A stretch of DNA of 64,000 nt, taken from contig JBHELB010000040.1 of NCBI GenBank assembly GCA_041859045.1, positions 33,314 to 97,313 on the forward strand. Direction: 5' to 3'. Under the pieces are notes generated by a model. That model made no database searches and was not told the origin of the DNA. It saw only the letters and a list, made by a program, of their open reading frames with translations. A program made the position numbers and the translations under genes. Shown here piece after piece: positions 51,191 through 60,726 of this stretch; position 1 is the first letter of the stretch, and each line of letters opens with the position of its first letter. The DNA is from JBHELB01 sp041859045 (GTDB taxonomy: Bacteria > Hydrogenedentota > Hydrogenedentia > Hydrogenedentales > SLHB01).

Positions 51191-53526
51191 GGCGTGCCTC
51201 GTTCGAGTGCGCCGCGCTGGAAGACGCCAAGTGCTCCGGCGTCGTCCTGAAACGCGATATGGTAGCGCAGGTATTTCGGTTCGAAAATGACGGCGTAGCG
51301 AGTCTGAGTGTTGCAGATACGCGCGGCGTCGTCCGGCTGATTTGCGTCGCTGTCTTGGAACAACGACTGGAGCGTTGAAACACTGATCGTCCGCGCGTCT
51401 TTGAGCAACTCGGCGGTGCGCGCGTAGCGAGCCTTCGAGTGCTCGTCCACAAGCGCGCCGACAGGATCGGCGCCCAAGATCAGGCCATCAATCTGATAGC
51501 GCGGAGTCTGCGCATCGCCCAGTTCAATCACTCGCGCGTCGGGATAGGCCGGGTCCGCGATCAGCACGTGATAGCCGCGCAAGGGGAAGGCGGCGAGTTG
51601 CTCCTGCGCTTCGCGCAAGGTAGATGCCTTTTCGAGAATCTGGCGCAGCACGATTTCGATCGGCGGCGTGTCGAAACGCGGCTTACCCAAAGGCTCCATT
51701 CGTTCCGCGCACAGCACAAGGCCAGCGTCATTCATGCCGGAGAACGCACCAATGGTCCACGGAAAACCGACGCTGACGAACGCATGCCCTTTCGCGGGCG
51801 TAACGACCGCTGCCACCGGCGCATCCGGACTGCTCCAGTCGAAAGTGCGTCCTACGATCACTCCTGCGTTTCCCGCACGCTTGCCAATCGCCGCGACCAT
51901 TGTGCAGAACGGCGAGCGGTAGAAAGCGTCGATCTCGTCTTGGCCCGAGTAGATGGGTTCACACTGCACCAGCCACGTCGCGTCGAACGGCAACTCCGCG
52001 CCGTCGGCCAGCCCCTCGAGTTCAAGCATCGTCTCGGCGGAAAGGCCCCTCAACAGCGGACGCGCGCCAAGACCAAGGCGGGGCAGCGCCAGCGGCGTTT
52101 GATTAATGAACGACGGTGCAAGCAGCCAACCGCCTTTCTTGGGAACCCAGGTCTTGTCGTCGACGCGCGCAACGACGCGCTGCTGGTAGGCCTCGTGCAG
52201 TACCGCCCCGAAAGCGGCGCCACGCGCATACCCCAGTTCGTACGGAGTACCGGACAACGCGACGCGCTTGCCGATGCCTTGGGATTCAACTGACGGTGCC
52301 GCAGGCTTGGGTAGTTCCGGCTCGGGCTGCCCGCGCGACAAGAGTTTTGAGAATTCGCGGTAGAGGAAGTCCTCGATCCCGGGACCGTAGTAGTTCATCC
52401 CCGACTCGTAGACGGGCTGCGGGTACATCGCGCGCGGCACGAAGTACATGAGGTGATCGTTCGACAAGCCTATGGTGAATTGTCCGGCGTACCCCCGCGC
52501 CAACGCGCGGCGGCGCATCTCGAGACCGATCTCCACGCAGGGTTCGCCTGGCACGAACGCCAACAGCAGGTCATTGATCTCCAGCGTCTTGAGCGTGGTC
52601 TCCGACGGTAGGAACGGCGTGGCCAGACTCCTCGGCAGCAAAGGATTGGATACCGCCACGCGGAACACGGCATCGCCACACTTGAGCCCTGAGGCGAGTT
52701 CGTTGGTGCGCTGCCCAAGCGCACGCCCAACGGCCTCGGCTTTCTCCCATCCTTCAAGCCCCGGCGGCCCCGCGCAACTCTGATTGCCCTCGGCACCGTT
52801 CAGAAAGACCGCGACGCATCCTTCTCCTTCGCGCTGCTCGAGTTCATCATAGAAATAGCCGCAGTAATCGGAAGAGACGGCCAACCCATCTTCCATCGGT
52901 GAGTTTGTGGGATGCGCGGCAAGATTGGCTATCACGGCCAGGGGTGTTCCGTCTGCGTTTTCGACGCGAATCACACCCACCTGCGTATCCATCGGCCCGC
53001 CGGCAACGCGCCGATTCTTCGATAGGTCATTCTGCTGGAACGTGCCCCACCCCAGCGCGGCGCGTTGACGGGCGCTGTAAGCCGAACGCATCGACGCCGC
53101 GAATTTCTGCGCGGTAGCTTCAAGCACTTCCGGCATAAAGCGACCGGAAATCGACCGGAAGATAATCGGTCGCACCATCCCGCCGGGCCCGCTGTGATTG
53201 TGCGTCGCGGAGAGAAAGATGTTCTCCTTCGGAACTTCTGGCGGCGCGAGGTCAAGCGTGCGCTGCACCAGTTCCCGGTTCATCACGCACAGATCAGCCG
53301 ACAACAGGAAAACTTGTGTCTTCCCGTCGTCGAGGTAGACGCAGCGCGCGGTCACGGGATCGTGCACCGATACCGCGCCACGTCCCATGCGATCGAAGTA
53401 GCCGTTCAGCGGCGTGTCAAGCGGTGGGGTGATGTCCACTTTCGCCGCGCCGGCCTCGAGCGCGTTGGCCGGAAATGCAGCCGCCACCAGCGCAAAGGCA
53501 ATCCAGAAATATCGAAAATGCTTCAT
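51187..53526 (-). CDS. Secreted fusion of ceramidase-like and C45 (penicillin acyltransferase-like) hydrolase domains
   Basis: 779 residues from the ATG at 53526 (TAATG overlap with the upstream stop). A signal peptide (FWIAFALVAAAFPANA) precedes a neutral/alkaline ceramidase-like domain to about residue 410, with zinc-site ATHNHSGPGG, AAHPTN and a nucleophile-type loop LNGAEGNQSCAG. The second half is an Ntn-hydrolase of the C45/choloylglycine-hydrolase type, with Cys541 in FCTMVAAIG followed by VGRTFDWS. C45 enzymes usually mature by cleavage before the Cys, so the protein may be processed into two parts. Both halves target N-acyl amide bonds; the actual substrate is unknown. Confidence 0.8.
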   Translation of the reverse strand: MKHFRYFWIAFALVAAAFPANALEAGAAKVDITPPLDTPLNGYFDRMGRGAVSVHDPVTARCVYLDDGKTQVFLLSADLCVMNRELVQRTLDLAPPEVPKENIFLSATHNHSGPGGMVRPIIFRSISGRFMPEVLEATAQKFAASMRSAYSARQRAALGWGTFQQNDLSKNRRVAGGPMDTQVGVIRVENADGTPLAVIANLAAHPTNSPMEDGLAVSSDYCGYFYDELEQREGEGCVAVFLNGAEGNQSCAGPPGLEGWEKAEAVGRALGQRTNELASGLKCGDAVFRVAVSNPLLPRSLATPFLPSETTLKTLEINDLLLAFVPGEPCVEIGLEMRRRALARGYAGQFTIGLSNDHLMYFVPRAMYPQPVYESGMNYYGPGIEDFLYREFSKLLSRGQPEPELPKPAAPSVESQGIGKRVALSGTPYELGYARGAAFGAVLHEAYQQRVVARVDDKTWVPKKGGWLLAPSFINQTPLALPRLGLGARPLLRGLSAETMLELEGLADGAELPFDATWLVQCEPIYSGQDEIDAFYRSPFCTMVAAIGKRAGNAGVIVGRTFDWSSPDAPVAAVVTPAKGHAFVSVGFPWTIGAFSGMNDAGLVLCAERMEPLGKPRFDTPPIEIVLRQILEKASTLREAQEQLAAFPLRGYHVLIADPAYPDARVIELGDAQTPRYQIDGLILGADPVGALVDEHSKARYARTAELLKDARTISVSTLQSLFQDSDANQPDDAARICNTQTRYAVIFEPKYLRYHIAFQDDAGALGVFQRGALERGTP

Positions 53527-54308
53527 TACTCTCCCGTAAACATCGCCGCGCGTTTTTCCAGAAATGCGGCAACTCCCTCGCGCGCATCCGTTCTTGCGGT
53601 GCATCGCGCGAATCCTTGCGCCTCGAGCGATTTCGCTTCCGCCGGGCGCAGGTACTGTTCGCGCGCGGTGTCGAGGATGATTCGCAATGCGCTGGGCGAT
53701 TGTTTGGCCAACATCTGCCCCAACTCCGTCGCCGCGGCAACAAGCTGTTCCGCAGGTGCGACGGCGTGTAGCAAGCCCGCCGCATACGCTTCCGCTGCAT
53801 TCACCGCGCGGCCTGTGAGTGCCCAATCCAACGCACGCGAATATCCAATCGCGCGCGCCAAACGGAACGTGCCACCCCAGCCCGGCATAAGGCCAAGGTT
53901 CACCTCGGGCTGACCGAAACGGGCGTCTTCCGACGCGATGCGCAGGTGACACGCCAGCGCCAACTCGCAGCCGCCGCCGAACGCGAACCCATTCACCACC
54001 GCCACCACGGGCTTCACACACCGCTCAATAATGTCCATCGTCTCGAGTCCAGCGCACAGGAGGCTTTGGTCGCCAAACGGGTCATCCAACTCCGCTTGAA
54101 ACGTCGGGATATCCGCGCCCGCACTAAAGAACTTTCCCTCGCCCCCGTGGATGAGAATGCACCTCACCTCCGAATCGTCTTGCGCCGCACGCACCGCCTG
54201 TCGGAGTTCGGTGACCAACTCACGCGACAGCGCATTCGCCTTGGGCCGGTTTAGCACCAGCCACGCCAATCGTCCATCCCGGCGCTCGATCACATATTCG
54301 TATGCCAT
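53526..54308 (-). CDS. Enoyl-CoA hydratase/isomerase family protein
   Basis: 260 residues from the ATG at 54308 (AGGAGG upstream); an open extension to 54353 lacks similarity. Crotonase-fold blocks are FFSAGADIPTF (oxyanion hole), NGFAFGGGCELALAC and the acidic residue in GQPEVNLGLMPGWGGT. It fits a fatty-acid beta-oxidation enzyme, though crotonases are functionally diverse. First gene of the 54.3 to 48.1 kb minus-strand series of coupled genes. Confidence 0.92.
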   Translation of the reverse strand: MAYEYVIERRDGRLAWLVLNRPKANALSRELVTELRQAVRAAQDDSEVRCILIHGGEGKFFSAGADIPTFQAELDDPFGDQSLLCAGLETMDIIERCVKPVVAVVNGFAFGGGCELALACHLRIASEDARFGQPEVNLGLMPGWGGTFRLARAIGYSRALDWALTGRAVNAAEAYAAGLLHAVAPAEQLVAAATELGQMLAKQSPSALRIILDTAREQYLRPAEAKSLEAQGFARCTARTDAREGVAAFLEKRAAMFTGE

Positions 54309-54485
54309 ACCGCGCCTCCTGTGTTGGCGGACGCCCTCGCCCAACTTCAGCACGCGCCCAGTCCTCGCAGTCTACCACAGCACCCGTGGAAGAACGCAAA
54401 ACTGCCGGTTTGCACGCGTCGTCCAATGCGCGTACCATTCCGCCGCATGTGGCCCCGACTCTTGTTCAACTCTCAGGAGTTTGTC

Positions 54486-55781
54486 ATGAAAACAGAGCTA
54501 ATCTACTTTGAAGTAACCCCGCGCGTTGTGCGCGCGAACACGAAATCGGTCATTACCATCCGTCCGCGCTATGAGCACAGCCGTTTCCGCGATGGCCAGG
54601 TCTATGAGCTTGGCTATTATCCTACCGAGGAACTCACCGATCATACGGGCTGGGACCCCAAAAACGCGCGGCGGACCGTGACGCCTGTGGACGGCGTGCT
54701 GAAATTCGAGTACTTCTTTGAGGGCGAGCAGGAGCATGTGCTGCACCTGGACACGTTTGTCGGCGAAGATCGTCGTCCGGTGGGCACATTTCGCGTCTAC
54801 TCCGTGGAGGACGACCTCTTCGGCCGTATGCCGTATAAGGGCGACATCCACATGCACAGCAACCGCAGCGACGGCCGCGAGGAGCCGGGCTACGTCGCAG
54901 GCGCGTGCCGCCGTATCGGGTTGGATTTCATGGCGCTGACGGACCATAAGCGCTACGCTCCGTCGCTGGAATCCATCGCCGCGTATGCGGATATCGAACA
55001 TGACCTGCGCATCTATCCTGGCGAAGAAGTGCACCCGCCGCTGTCGCCGCTGCACATCATCAACTTCGCGGGCGGCTTCAGCGTGAACGAGCTGTTTGCG
55101 ACGCAGCAGTACAAGGACGAGGTCGCGGCGTTGCAGGAGCGCCTCGGCGCGTTGCCCCCGGGCGTCGATCCGTACGTCTACGCGGCCAGCGTGTGGAGCT
55201 TCGACAAGATTCGCGAGGGCGGCGGCCTGGCGGTGTTCTGTCACCCCTATTGGTTCACGTCGTTTCGCTATGCGCCCGCCGTTCGGATGACCGACTACAT
55301 GTTCGAAACGCAACCCTACGACGCGTACGAGGTGATCGGCGGTTTTCACCGCTGGGAAGCCGAGTCAAACACGTTGCAGGTTGCGCGCTACGGCGAGGAA
55401 CGCGCCAAAGGACGCATCATCCCCATCGTCGGCGTCAGTGATTCACACGGCTGCGAACGCGACACGCTCTTCGGGTGGTACTACACGATTGTCTTCTCGC
55501 CGTCGCTCGACGCGCCGGACCTTATCGACAGTGTGAAGCAGTTGTATTCGGTGGCGGTGGAAGCGATGCCCGGCGAAATGCCGCGCGCTTATGGACCGTT
55601 TCGACTGGTGAAGTATGCGCTGTTTCTCTTGCGCGAGATTTTCCCCGAGCACGACGCGCTGTGTCAGGAGGAAGGCCGTCTCATGCTCGAGTACCTTCAA
55701 GGTCAGCGCGAAGCGGCCGACGTGCTGGCAAAACTCAACGGACGCTGCGCCGCGTTGCTTAGACGCTGTTTCGGGAATTAG
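54486..55781 (+). CDS. PHP-domain metal-dependent hydrolase
   Basis: 431 residues from the ATG at 54486 (AGGAG upstream). An N-terminal beta domain of about 110 residues precedes the PHP domain: GDIHMHSNRSDG (His-x-His), MALTDHKRY, YPGEEVHP, AVFCHPYWF and GVSDSHGCERD supply the usual metal ligands. PHP enzymes cleave phosphoesters or act on phosphorylated metabolites. The N-terminal domain suggests a carbohydrate or surface context. Convergent with flgK (7 bp apart). Confidence 0.85.
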   Translation: MKTELIYFEVTPRVVRANTKSVITIRPRYEHSRFRDGQVYELGYYPTEELTDHTGWDPKNARRTVTPVDGVLKFEYFFEGEQEHVLHLDTFVGEDRRPVGTFRVYSVEDDLFGRMPYKGDIHMHSNRSDGREEPGYVAGACRRIGLDFMALTDHKRYAPSLESIAAYADIEHDLRIYPGEEVHPPLSPLHIINFAGGFSVNELFATQQYKDEVAALQERLGALPPGVDPYVYAASVWSFDKIREGGGLAVFCHPYWFTSFRYAPAVRMTDYMFETQPYDAYEVIGGFHRWEAESNTLQVARYGEERAKGRIIPIVGVSDSHGCERDTLFGWYYTIVFSPSLDAPDLIDSVKQLYSVAVEAMPGEMPRAYGPFRLVKYALFLLREIFPEHDALCQEEGRLMLEYLQGQREAADVLAKLNGRCAALLRRCFGN

Positions 55782-55788
55782 GCTTGAC

Positions 55789-57486
55789 CTAGCGCACGAT
55801 GTTCAGCAGCGTCTCGAGCATGCTGTCGGTGATGGTGATGACGCGCGCCGAGGCTTCGAAGGCCCGCTGATACTGCATCAGGAATGTGACTTCCTCGTCG
55901 ATGGACACGCCCGACACTTCCTGGCGTCTGCGCTCAAAGTCCTGAACGAAGGCCCGCTCGATATCGAGGTCTTCATTGTTCGAACGGCCATCAATTCCTA
56001 TCTGAGCGACGATCGCCTGGTAGTAGTCGTTGATGGTGGCGGTATTGCCGTTGAGTACCAGCGAGTTGCGAACGGCGGCCATCGCGAGCGCCGCGGTGTT
56101 ATCGCCGGTCTCGGCCACATCCGTACTGTAGCCGGACGTGAGCCAAGCAGGGTGCTCTTGGAGCACGGAGTTTATCGCGATGCTGCGCGCATCTGTGCCG
56201 GTGAATAACCCGTGGATACCTGTACCCACAAGCAGACCGCCGGTGTCATTCGCAAAACTGTAGGTAAACCCCGCATCCGCGCCCAACTGAAGTCGATCGC
56301 CGACCACCGCGGCGGAAAAATTGCCGACGGCATTGAGCGCCGCGGCCACATCGTTAAGCGACATCGTGGCGGGATCGTAGTTGACGGTCGTCGTGGTGGG
56401 CGTGCCTGCGGCGTCATACACAATGACATCGATCGACCCCGCCGAGATGGAGAAAGGCAGATCCGCAGCGTTGAGCAACGCCGTCGGATCGTCTACGGGG
56501 ATCGATCCCAGGAGATTTCCCGAAAGATTCTCGATTCCATTGCCCTGCGAATGAACCCGGTTTATCTCGCGAATCATTGCCGCCGTCAAGGTGTCCAAGC
56601 GATCGCTCACCTCTTTAATGACGTCGTCGCGCATGTTAAACGCCGCCCCCAACGAACCGCTCGTGACGTCCAAGACCGTGTCATCCTCGACAAATCGGAT
56701 ATCGAACAAGTCCTGCCGATCCGGATCAATGGTGTCATTGCGGAAAGCATAGAGTTCCCGCGCGCCCACGGTATCGACAAGGACGCGGTCACCCGCAAGA
56801 ATGACGTAGTTCCCGTGCGTGTCTTCAATCGTTTTGACTGTAAGCATCTGCGACAACTGATCGACGAGATTGTCGCGATCGTCGCGCAGGTCGTTGGCCT
56901 GACTGCCGCCGACCTCGGCGTCACGGATCAGCCGGTTGAGGTCGGAAATGCGGCTGGTGAGTGAGTTTAGTTCCGGCACGCTATCCCGGATCTCGTCGTT
57001 GGCGCTGGTGCGCAATTGGTACAGACGCGAGGCGACATTATTGAGGGCGCTGGCCATGGTCTGCGCCTCGGCAATAACCCCTTCGCGCAACGGCAACGAC
57101 TCCACGTTGTTTGCGTAATCGCTCAACGAATCGAAAAGGGCGTTAAGACGCGTGCTAAATCCGGCCTCGGTGGGTTCGAGAAAAATATCCTCGACCAAAC
57201 CATAGTATTGGGTCTGAAGTTCGGCGAGCCCCAGCCTCGGCGCCACCCGGCGATAGGCCGTGTCCAGGAATGTCTCGCGCAGCCGGGCGATTCGCGCAAT
57301 CGCCACCCCGCGACCAATCTGGCCGAATGGCGTGGAATTGGGAATACGCGCGGCCAACTCGACACGCTGCCGCGAGTACCCTTCTTTGTTGACGTTGGCG
57401 ATGTTGTGGGCGGTCACGTCCAACTGGACCTGCGCGACCTGCAGGCCCGACCGGGCGATGTCCAGTGTGCTAAATAGCGTTCCCAC
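55789..57486 (-). CDS. flgK: Flagellar hook-associated protein FlgK
   Basis: 565 residues from a GTG at 57486 (AGAGGGA upstream), which yields the canonical MGTLFSTLDIARSGLQVAQ start; an open extension to 57612 lies in the promoter region. The N-terminal D0 block (DVTAHNIANVNKEGYSRQRVEL) and C-terminal block (FLMQYQRAFEASARVITITDSMLETLLNIV) are the paired coiled coils of hook-filament junction proteins. Between them lies an FlgK-like domain 1 (DLNRLIRDAEVGGSQANDLRDDRDNLV). No other flagellar gene is nearby. Confidence 0.93.
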   Translation of the reverse strand: MGTLFSTLDIARSGLQVAQVQLDVTAHNIANVNKEGYSRQRVELAARIPNSTPFGQIGRGVAIARIARLRETFLDTAYRRVAPRLGLAELQTQYYGLVEDIFLEPTEAGFSTRLNALFDSLSDYANNVESLPLREGVIAEAQTMASALNNVASRLYQLRTSANDEIRDSVPELNSLTSRISDLNRLIRDAEVGGSQANDLRDDRDNLVDQLSQMLTVKTIEDTHGNYVILAGDRVLVDTVGARELYAFRNDTIDPDRQDLFDIRFVEDDTVLDVTSGSLGAAFNMRDDVIKEVSDRLDTLTAAMIREINRVHSQGNGIENLSGNLLGSIPVDDPTALLNAADLPFSISAGSIDVIVYDAAGTPTTTTVNYDPATMSLNDVAAALNAVGNFSAAVVGDRLQLGADAGFTYSFANDTGGLLVGTGIHGLFTGTDARSIAINSVLQEHPAWLTSGYSTDVAETGDNTAALAMAAVRNSLVLNGNTATINDYYQAIVAQIGIDGRSNNEDLDIERAFVQDFERRRQEVSGVSIDEEVTFLMQYQRAFEASARVITITDSMLETLLNIVR

Positions 57487-57559
57487 GTATCCCTCTCCTT
57501 GCCAACGCCGCCTTGGGAAGGCGTACGCCTCCGGTCCAAGACAAGCAACCGCCGTTCCT

Positions 57560-57586
57560 ATATCGGTATCCCTTCGCAAATCCTTA
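57560..57586 (-). promoter_or_regulatory. Probable sigma-28 (FliA) promoter of flgK
   Basis: TAAGGATT (57579-57586), 11-bp spacer, ACCGATAT (57560-57567), compared with consensus TAAAGTTT-N11-GCCGATAA: 6 of 8 matches in each box with the exact spacing. It lies 73 bases before the GTG start. Confidence 0.6.
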
Positions 57587-57750
57587 AGGGACAAGGAGTA
57601 ACCCATCGGCATCCGTCGGCGTAAGCCCAGAACTACGGAAAAGGATGCCCAGTGCCGGAAAAAGCTGCTGCTGCTTGCGCCTGCGTCGTGGCCAGCCTAA
57701 AATCGTGCGAGATGCCGTCCGGGCGGACGGGCGAAGAAACGGAGGAACGC

Positions 57751-58893
57751 GTGGCGAGTCATGTTGGGCAGTACTATGCATTTCTGGATGAGCACGCGGC
57801 CAAGCCGGCCGCGCTGTCGTGGCTGGTCCAGAAAGACCTGCCGTTTGAGGTCTGGCGCGACGAGGCCCGGCGCAAGATGGCCGAATTGTTGTGCTACGCC
57901 CCTCCCCGCGTCCGCTTGGAACCGCAGGTCCTGTCCTCGGCCCAGAAAGACGGCTATGTCCGACATCATGTCCGCTATACCCTGGCCCCGGGCCGCACCG
58001 GGGAAGCCTATCTACTTATTCCCGATGCCCTTACGGCACCAGCCCCGGCAATTGTCGCGCTGCATGACCACGGCGGCTACTACTATCACGGCAAAGAGAA
58101 AATCACGGAAACCGAGGATACGCCCGGTTCGCTCATACACCACGCGCAGACGTATTACAGCGGCCGATTCATCGCCTCGGACTTGGCGCGGCGTGGATAT
58201 GTGGTGCTTGTGCCCGATGCGTTTTACTTTGGGTCGCAACGGCTGGACCCCGCCGAGGTGCCCGAGACGTTTACGCAGGGCGTGCGGCGGTTTTCGCCCG
58301 ACACGGACGAGTATTTGCAGGCCTTTCACCGGTTTGCGTGGCGGCATGAGGAAATCGTCGCCAAGACCATTTTCTGCGCCGGGGCAACCTGGCCGGGCAT
58401 CCTGTTTCACGGCGACCGCATCGCGCTGGATTATCTGCTGTCCCGCCCCGAGGTCGACTCCCGGCGCGTGGGGTGCATCGGGCTCTCACTGGGCGGCTTT
58501 CGCGCGGCGCATCTGTTCGGGCTCGATCCCCGAGTTCAATGCGGCGTCGCGGCGGGGTGGATGACGACCTACCGCGCGCTGTTGTACACGCATCTACACG
58601 GCCACACCTGGATGATCTACGTCCCAGGCCAAGCCGCGTGGCTGGATCTACCCGACGTGCCCACCCTCAACGCCCCGCGCCCCTTCATGGTCGTGAACTG
58701 CGCACGCGATATCCTGTTCACGAAGGAAGGAATGCGTGATGCCGCCGACCATCTGGCCCGCGTTTACGCCGCTCATGGCCATCCCGAGCGGTTCCGCGCC
58801 AACACCTACGACATACCCCATTCGCTTCCTCGCCCCGCGCAGGACGACGCCTTCGCGTGGCTCGATCAGCACCTTGCCGCGGACAGACGGTGA
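57751..58893 (+). CDS. Alpha/beta hydrolase (dienelactone hydrolase/acetyl xylan esterase-like)
   Basis: 380 residues from the GTG at 57751, which has GGAGG 5 bases upstream; an in-frame ATG at 57652 lacks such a site. The nucleophile elbow is GLSLGGFRAAH, the oxyanion region is IVALHDHGGYYYHG, and the acid and His candidates are CARDILF and DIPHSLP. A cap-like N-terminal helical part (FLDEHAAKPAALSWL) precedes the fold. Such proteins hydrolyse small esters or xenobiotics; the substrate is not evident. Divergent from flgK. Confidence 0.82.
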   Translation: MASHVGQYYAFLDEHAAKPAALSWLVQKDLPFEVWRDEARRKMAELLCYAPPRVRLEPQVLSSAQKDGYVRHHVRYTLAPGRTGEAYLLIPDALTAPAPAIVALHDHGGYYYHGKEKITETEDTPGSLIHHAQTYYSGRFIASDLARRGYVVLVPDAFYFGSQRLDPAEVPETFTQGVRRFSPDTDEYLQAFHRFAWRHEEIVAKTIFCAGATWPGILFHGDRIALDYLLSRPEVDSRRVGCIGLSLGGFRAAHLFGLDPRVQCGVAAGWMTTYRALLYTHLHGHTWMIYVPGQAAWLDLPDVPTLNAPRPFMVVNCARDILFTKEGMRDAADHLARVYAAHGHPERFRANTYDIPHSLPRPAQDDAFAWLDQHLAADRR

Positions 58894-59020
58894 GAATCGC
58901 TGGCGGATTCCGCGAGAAAGTTGCGGTGAGCGGGCTGCATATGCTAAGGTTTCCGCTGCGTTTTAGCAGGAATGGGTGAGTTGTGCCTGGAGAGCATCGC
59001 GGCCGGCGACGGCGGAGATT

Positions 59021-60376
59021 ATGTTCGAGTCGTTAAGCAAAAAGCTGGAGCGCGCCTTCAAGAATATTCGCGGTCAGGGAACCCTGACCGAAAAGAATAT
59101 GAAGGAGGCCTTGCAGGAGATCCGCGTCGCGCTGCTCGAGGCGGACGTCAACTACAAGGTCGTTAAGGAATTCATCCAGGACGTTCAGGAAGCAGCGGTC
59201 GGGCAGCATGTGCTGGACAGTATTCAGCCCGGCCAGATGATCGTGAAGATCGTCTATGACGAGTTGGTGAAGGTGATGGGGGCGGAAAACGCCCCGTTGC
59301 AGATTTCGCAGACACCGCCGACGATCATTATGATGGTGGGTCTGCAGGGCCAAGGCAAGACGACGTCGTCGGGCAAGTTGGCCGTACATTTGAAGAAGAA
59401 AGGGCATCGGCCCTTATTGGTCGGCGCGGACGTGTACCGCCCCGCGGCTATCAAGCAACTCGAGGTTGTGGCACAACAGGCGGGCGTGGAAATGTTCAGC
59501 CTGGGCGAACACGCGGACCCGGTGGACACCTGTTTGATGGCGCGCGGCGAGGCGCAGATGCGCAATTGCGACGTCATCATCCTCGATACGGCCGGCCGTC
59601 TGCACGTCGACGAACAGATGATGGGCGAGGTCCGGCGGATTCATTCGCAGGTGTCGCCCAACGAAATCCTGTTTGTCGCCAACGCGATGACCGGTCAGGA
59701 CGCGGTGAACTCGGCCAAGCAGTTCCACGCGGCGCTGCCGTTGTCGGGCGTGGTGCTCACGCAGATGGACGGCGACGCGCGCGGCGGCGCGGCGATCAGC
59801 TTGATCAAGGTGACCGGGTGTCCGATTAAGTTCGTCGGCACGGGCGAGAAACTCGATGCCCTCGAGCCGTTCCATCCCAGGCGGATGGCGGACCAGATTC
59901 TCGGCATGGGCGATATCGTGTCGCTGGTCGAGAAGGCGCAGGAAGTCGTCGACAAGGAGCAGGCCCTGAAGTTTCAGGAAAAGGCCCGCAAGGCCTCCTG
60001 GGACCTCGAGGATTTCCTGGCGCAAATGCAGCAGATGAAGAAAATGGGTTCGTTCGGCGATCTGATGAAGAAGATTCCCGGCATGAATAAGCTGATGAGC
60101 GCGGGAATGGAGATCGACGAGGACGAACTGAAGTATACCGAGGCGATTATTTACTCGATGACCCTTGAAGAGCGCCGGAATCCGAAGCTAATCAACGGAA
60201 GCCGGCGACGGCGCATCGCGGAAGGCAGCGGAACAGACGTGCCAAGCGTGAACCGGCTGCTGAAGGATTTCGAACAGACGAAGAAGATGATTCAGCAGAT
60301 GATGAAGGGCAAGGGGATGTTCGGCAAGATGCCGAAGGGAATGAAGGGAAAAGTGCCCCCGATGCTGGGGGGATGA
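59021..60376 (+). CDS. ffh: Signal recognition particle protein Ffh
   Basis: 451 residues from the ATG at 59021 (GGAGATT upstream). The N domain (MFESLSKKLERAFKNIRG) and the GTPase domain have GLQGQGKTTSSGKLA, DTAGRLHVDEQMM and TQMDGDARGGAAIS. The Met-rich M domain with GTDVPSVNRLLKDFEQTKKM and a final GMFGKMPKGMKGK binds 4.5S RNA and signal peptides. Partner FtsY lies at the left edge of the window. First gene of the ffh-rpsP-khpA-rimM-trmD-rplS operon. Confidence 0.97.
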   Translation: MFESLSKKLERAFKNIRGQGTLTEKNMKEALQEIRVALLEADVNYKVVKEFIQDVQEAAVGQHVLDSIQPGQMIVKIVYDELVKVMGAENAPLQISQTPPTIIMMVGLQGQGKTTSSGKLAVHLKKKGHRPLLVGADVYRPAAIKQLEVVAQQAGVEMFSLGEHADPVDTCLMARGEAQMRNCDVIILDTAGRLHVDEQMMGEVRRIHSQVSPNEILFVANAMTGQDAVNSAKQFHAALPLSGVVLTQMDGDARGGAAISLIKVTGCPIKFVGTGEKLDALEPFHPRRMADQILGMGDIVSLVEKAQEVVDKEQALKFQEKARKASWDLEDFLAQMQQMKKMGSFGDLMKKIPGMNKLMSAGMEIDEDELKYTEAIIYSMTLEERRNPKLINGSRRRRIAEGSGTDVPSVNRLLKDFEQTKKMIQQMMKGKGMFGKMPKGMKGKVPPMLGG

Positions 60377-60432
60377 GTTTTTGAGGACGACGGGAAACGA
60401 CGCGATAACCGCGTAGCTGGAGAAAGAGGAAA

Positions 60433-60723
60433 ATGGCAACAGTAATTCGTTTGAAGCGGGGCGGCCGGGCGCATTCGCCTTACTACCGTGTGGTGGTGGT
60501 GGATTCGCGCAATCGCCTGACCGGGGCCGTGCTCGAAGAGCTCGGTGTGTACCACCCCTGCGCGAAGCCCGAGCCCACGATCGACATCGACGCGGCGAAG
60601 ACCATCGAGTGGCTGTCCAAGGGCGCGCGCCCGTCGGACACCGTTCGCACGGTCCTGAAGAACAAGGGCATCATGGCGGCGTTTACCCAGCAGAAGACCG
60701 CCAAGACGTCGGCGGGAGCCTAG
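60433..60723 (+). CDS. rpsP: Small ribosomal subunit protein S16
   Basis: 96 residues. The start MATVIRLKRGGRAHSPYYRV and the RNRLTGAVLEELGVYHP block are typical of S16. It has AGAAAGAGGAAA as ribosome-binding region. Location between ffh and khpA is the usual bacterial order. Confidence 0.96.
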   Translation: MATVIRLKRGGRAHSPYYRVVVVDSRNRLTGAVLEELGVYHPCAKPEPTIDIDAAKTIEWLSKGARPSDTVRTVLKNKGIMAAFTQQKTAKTSAGA

Positions 60724-60726
60724 TCC

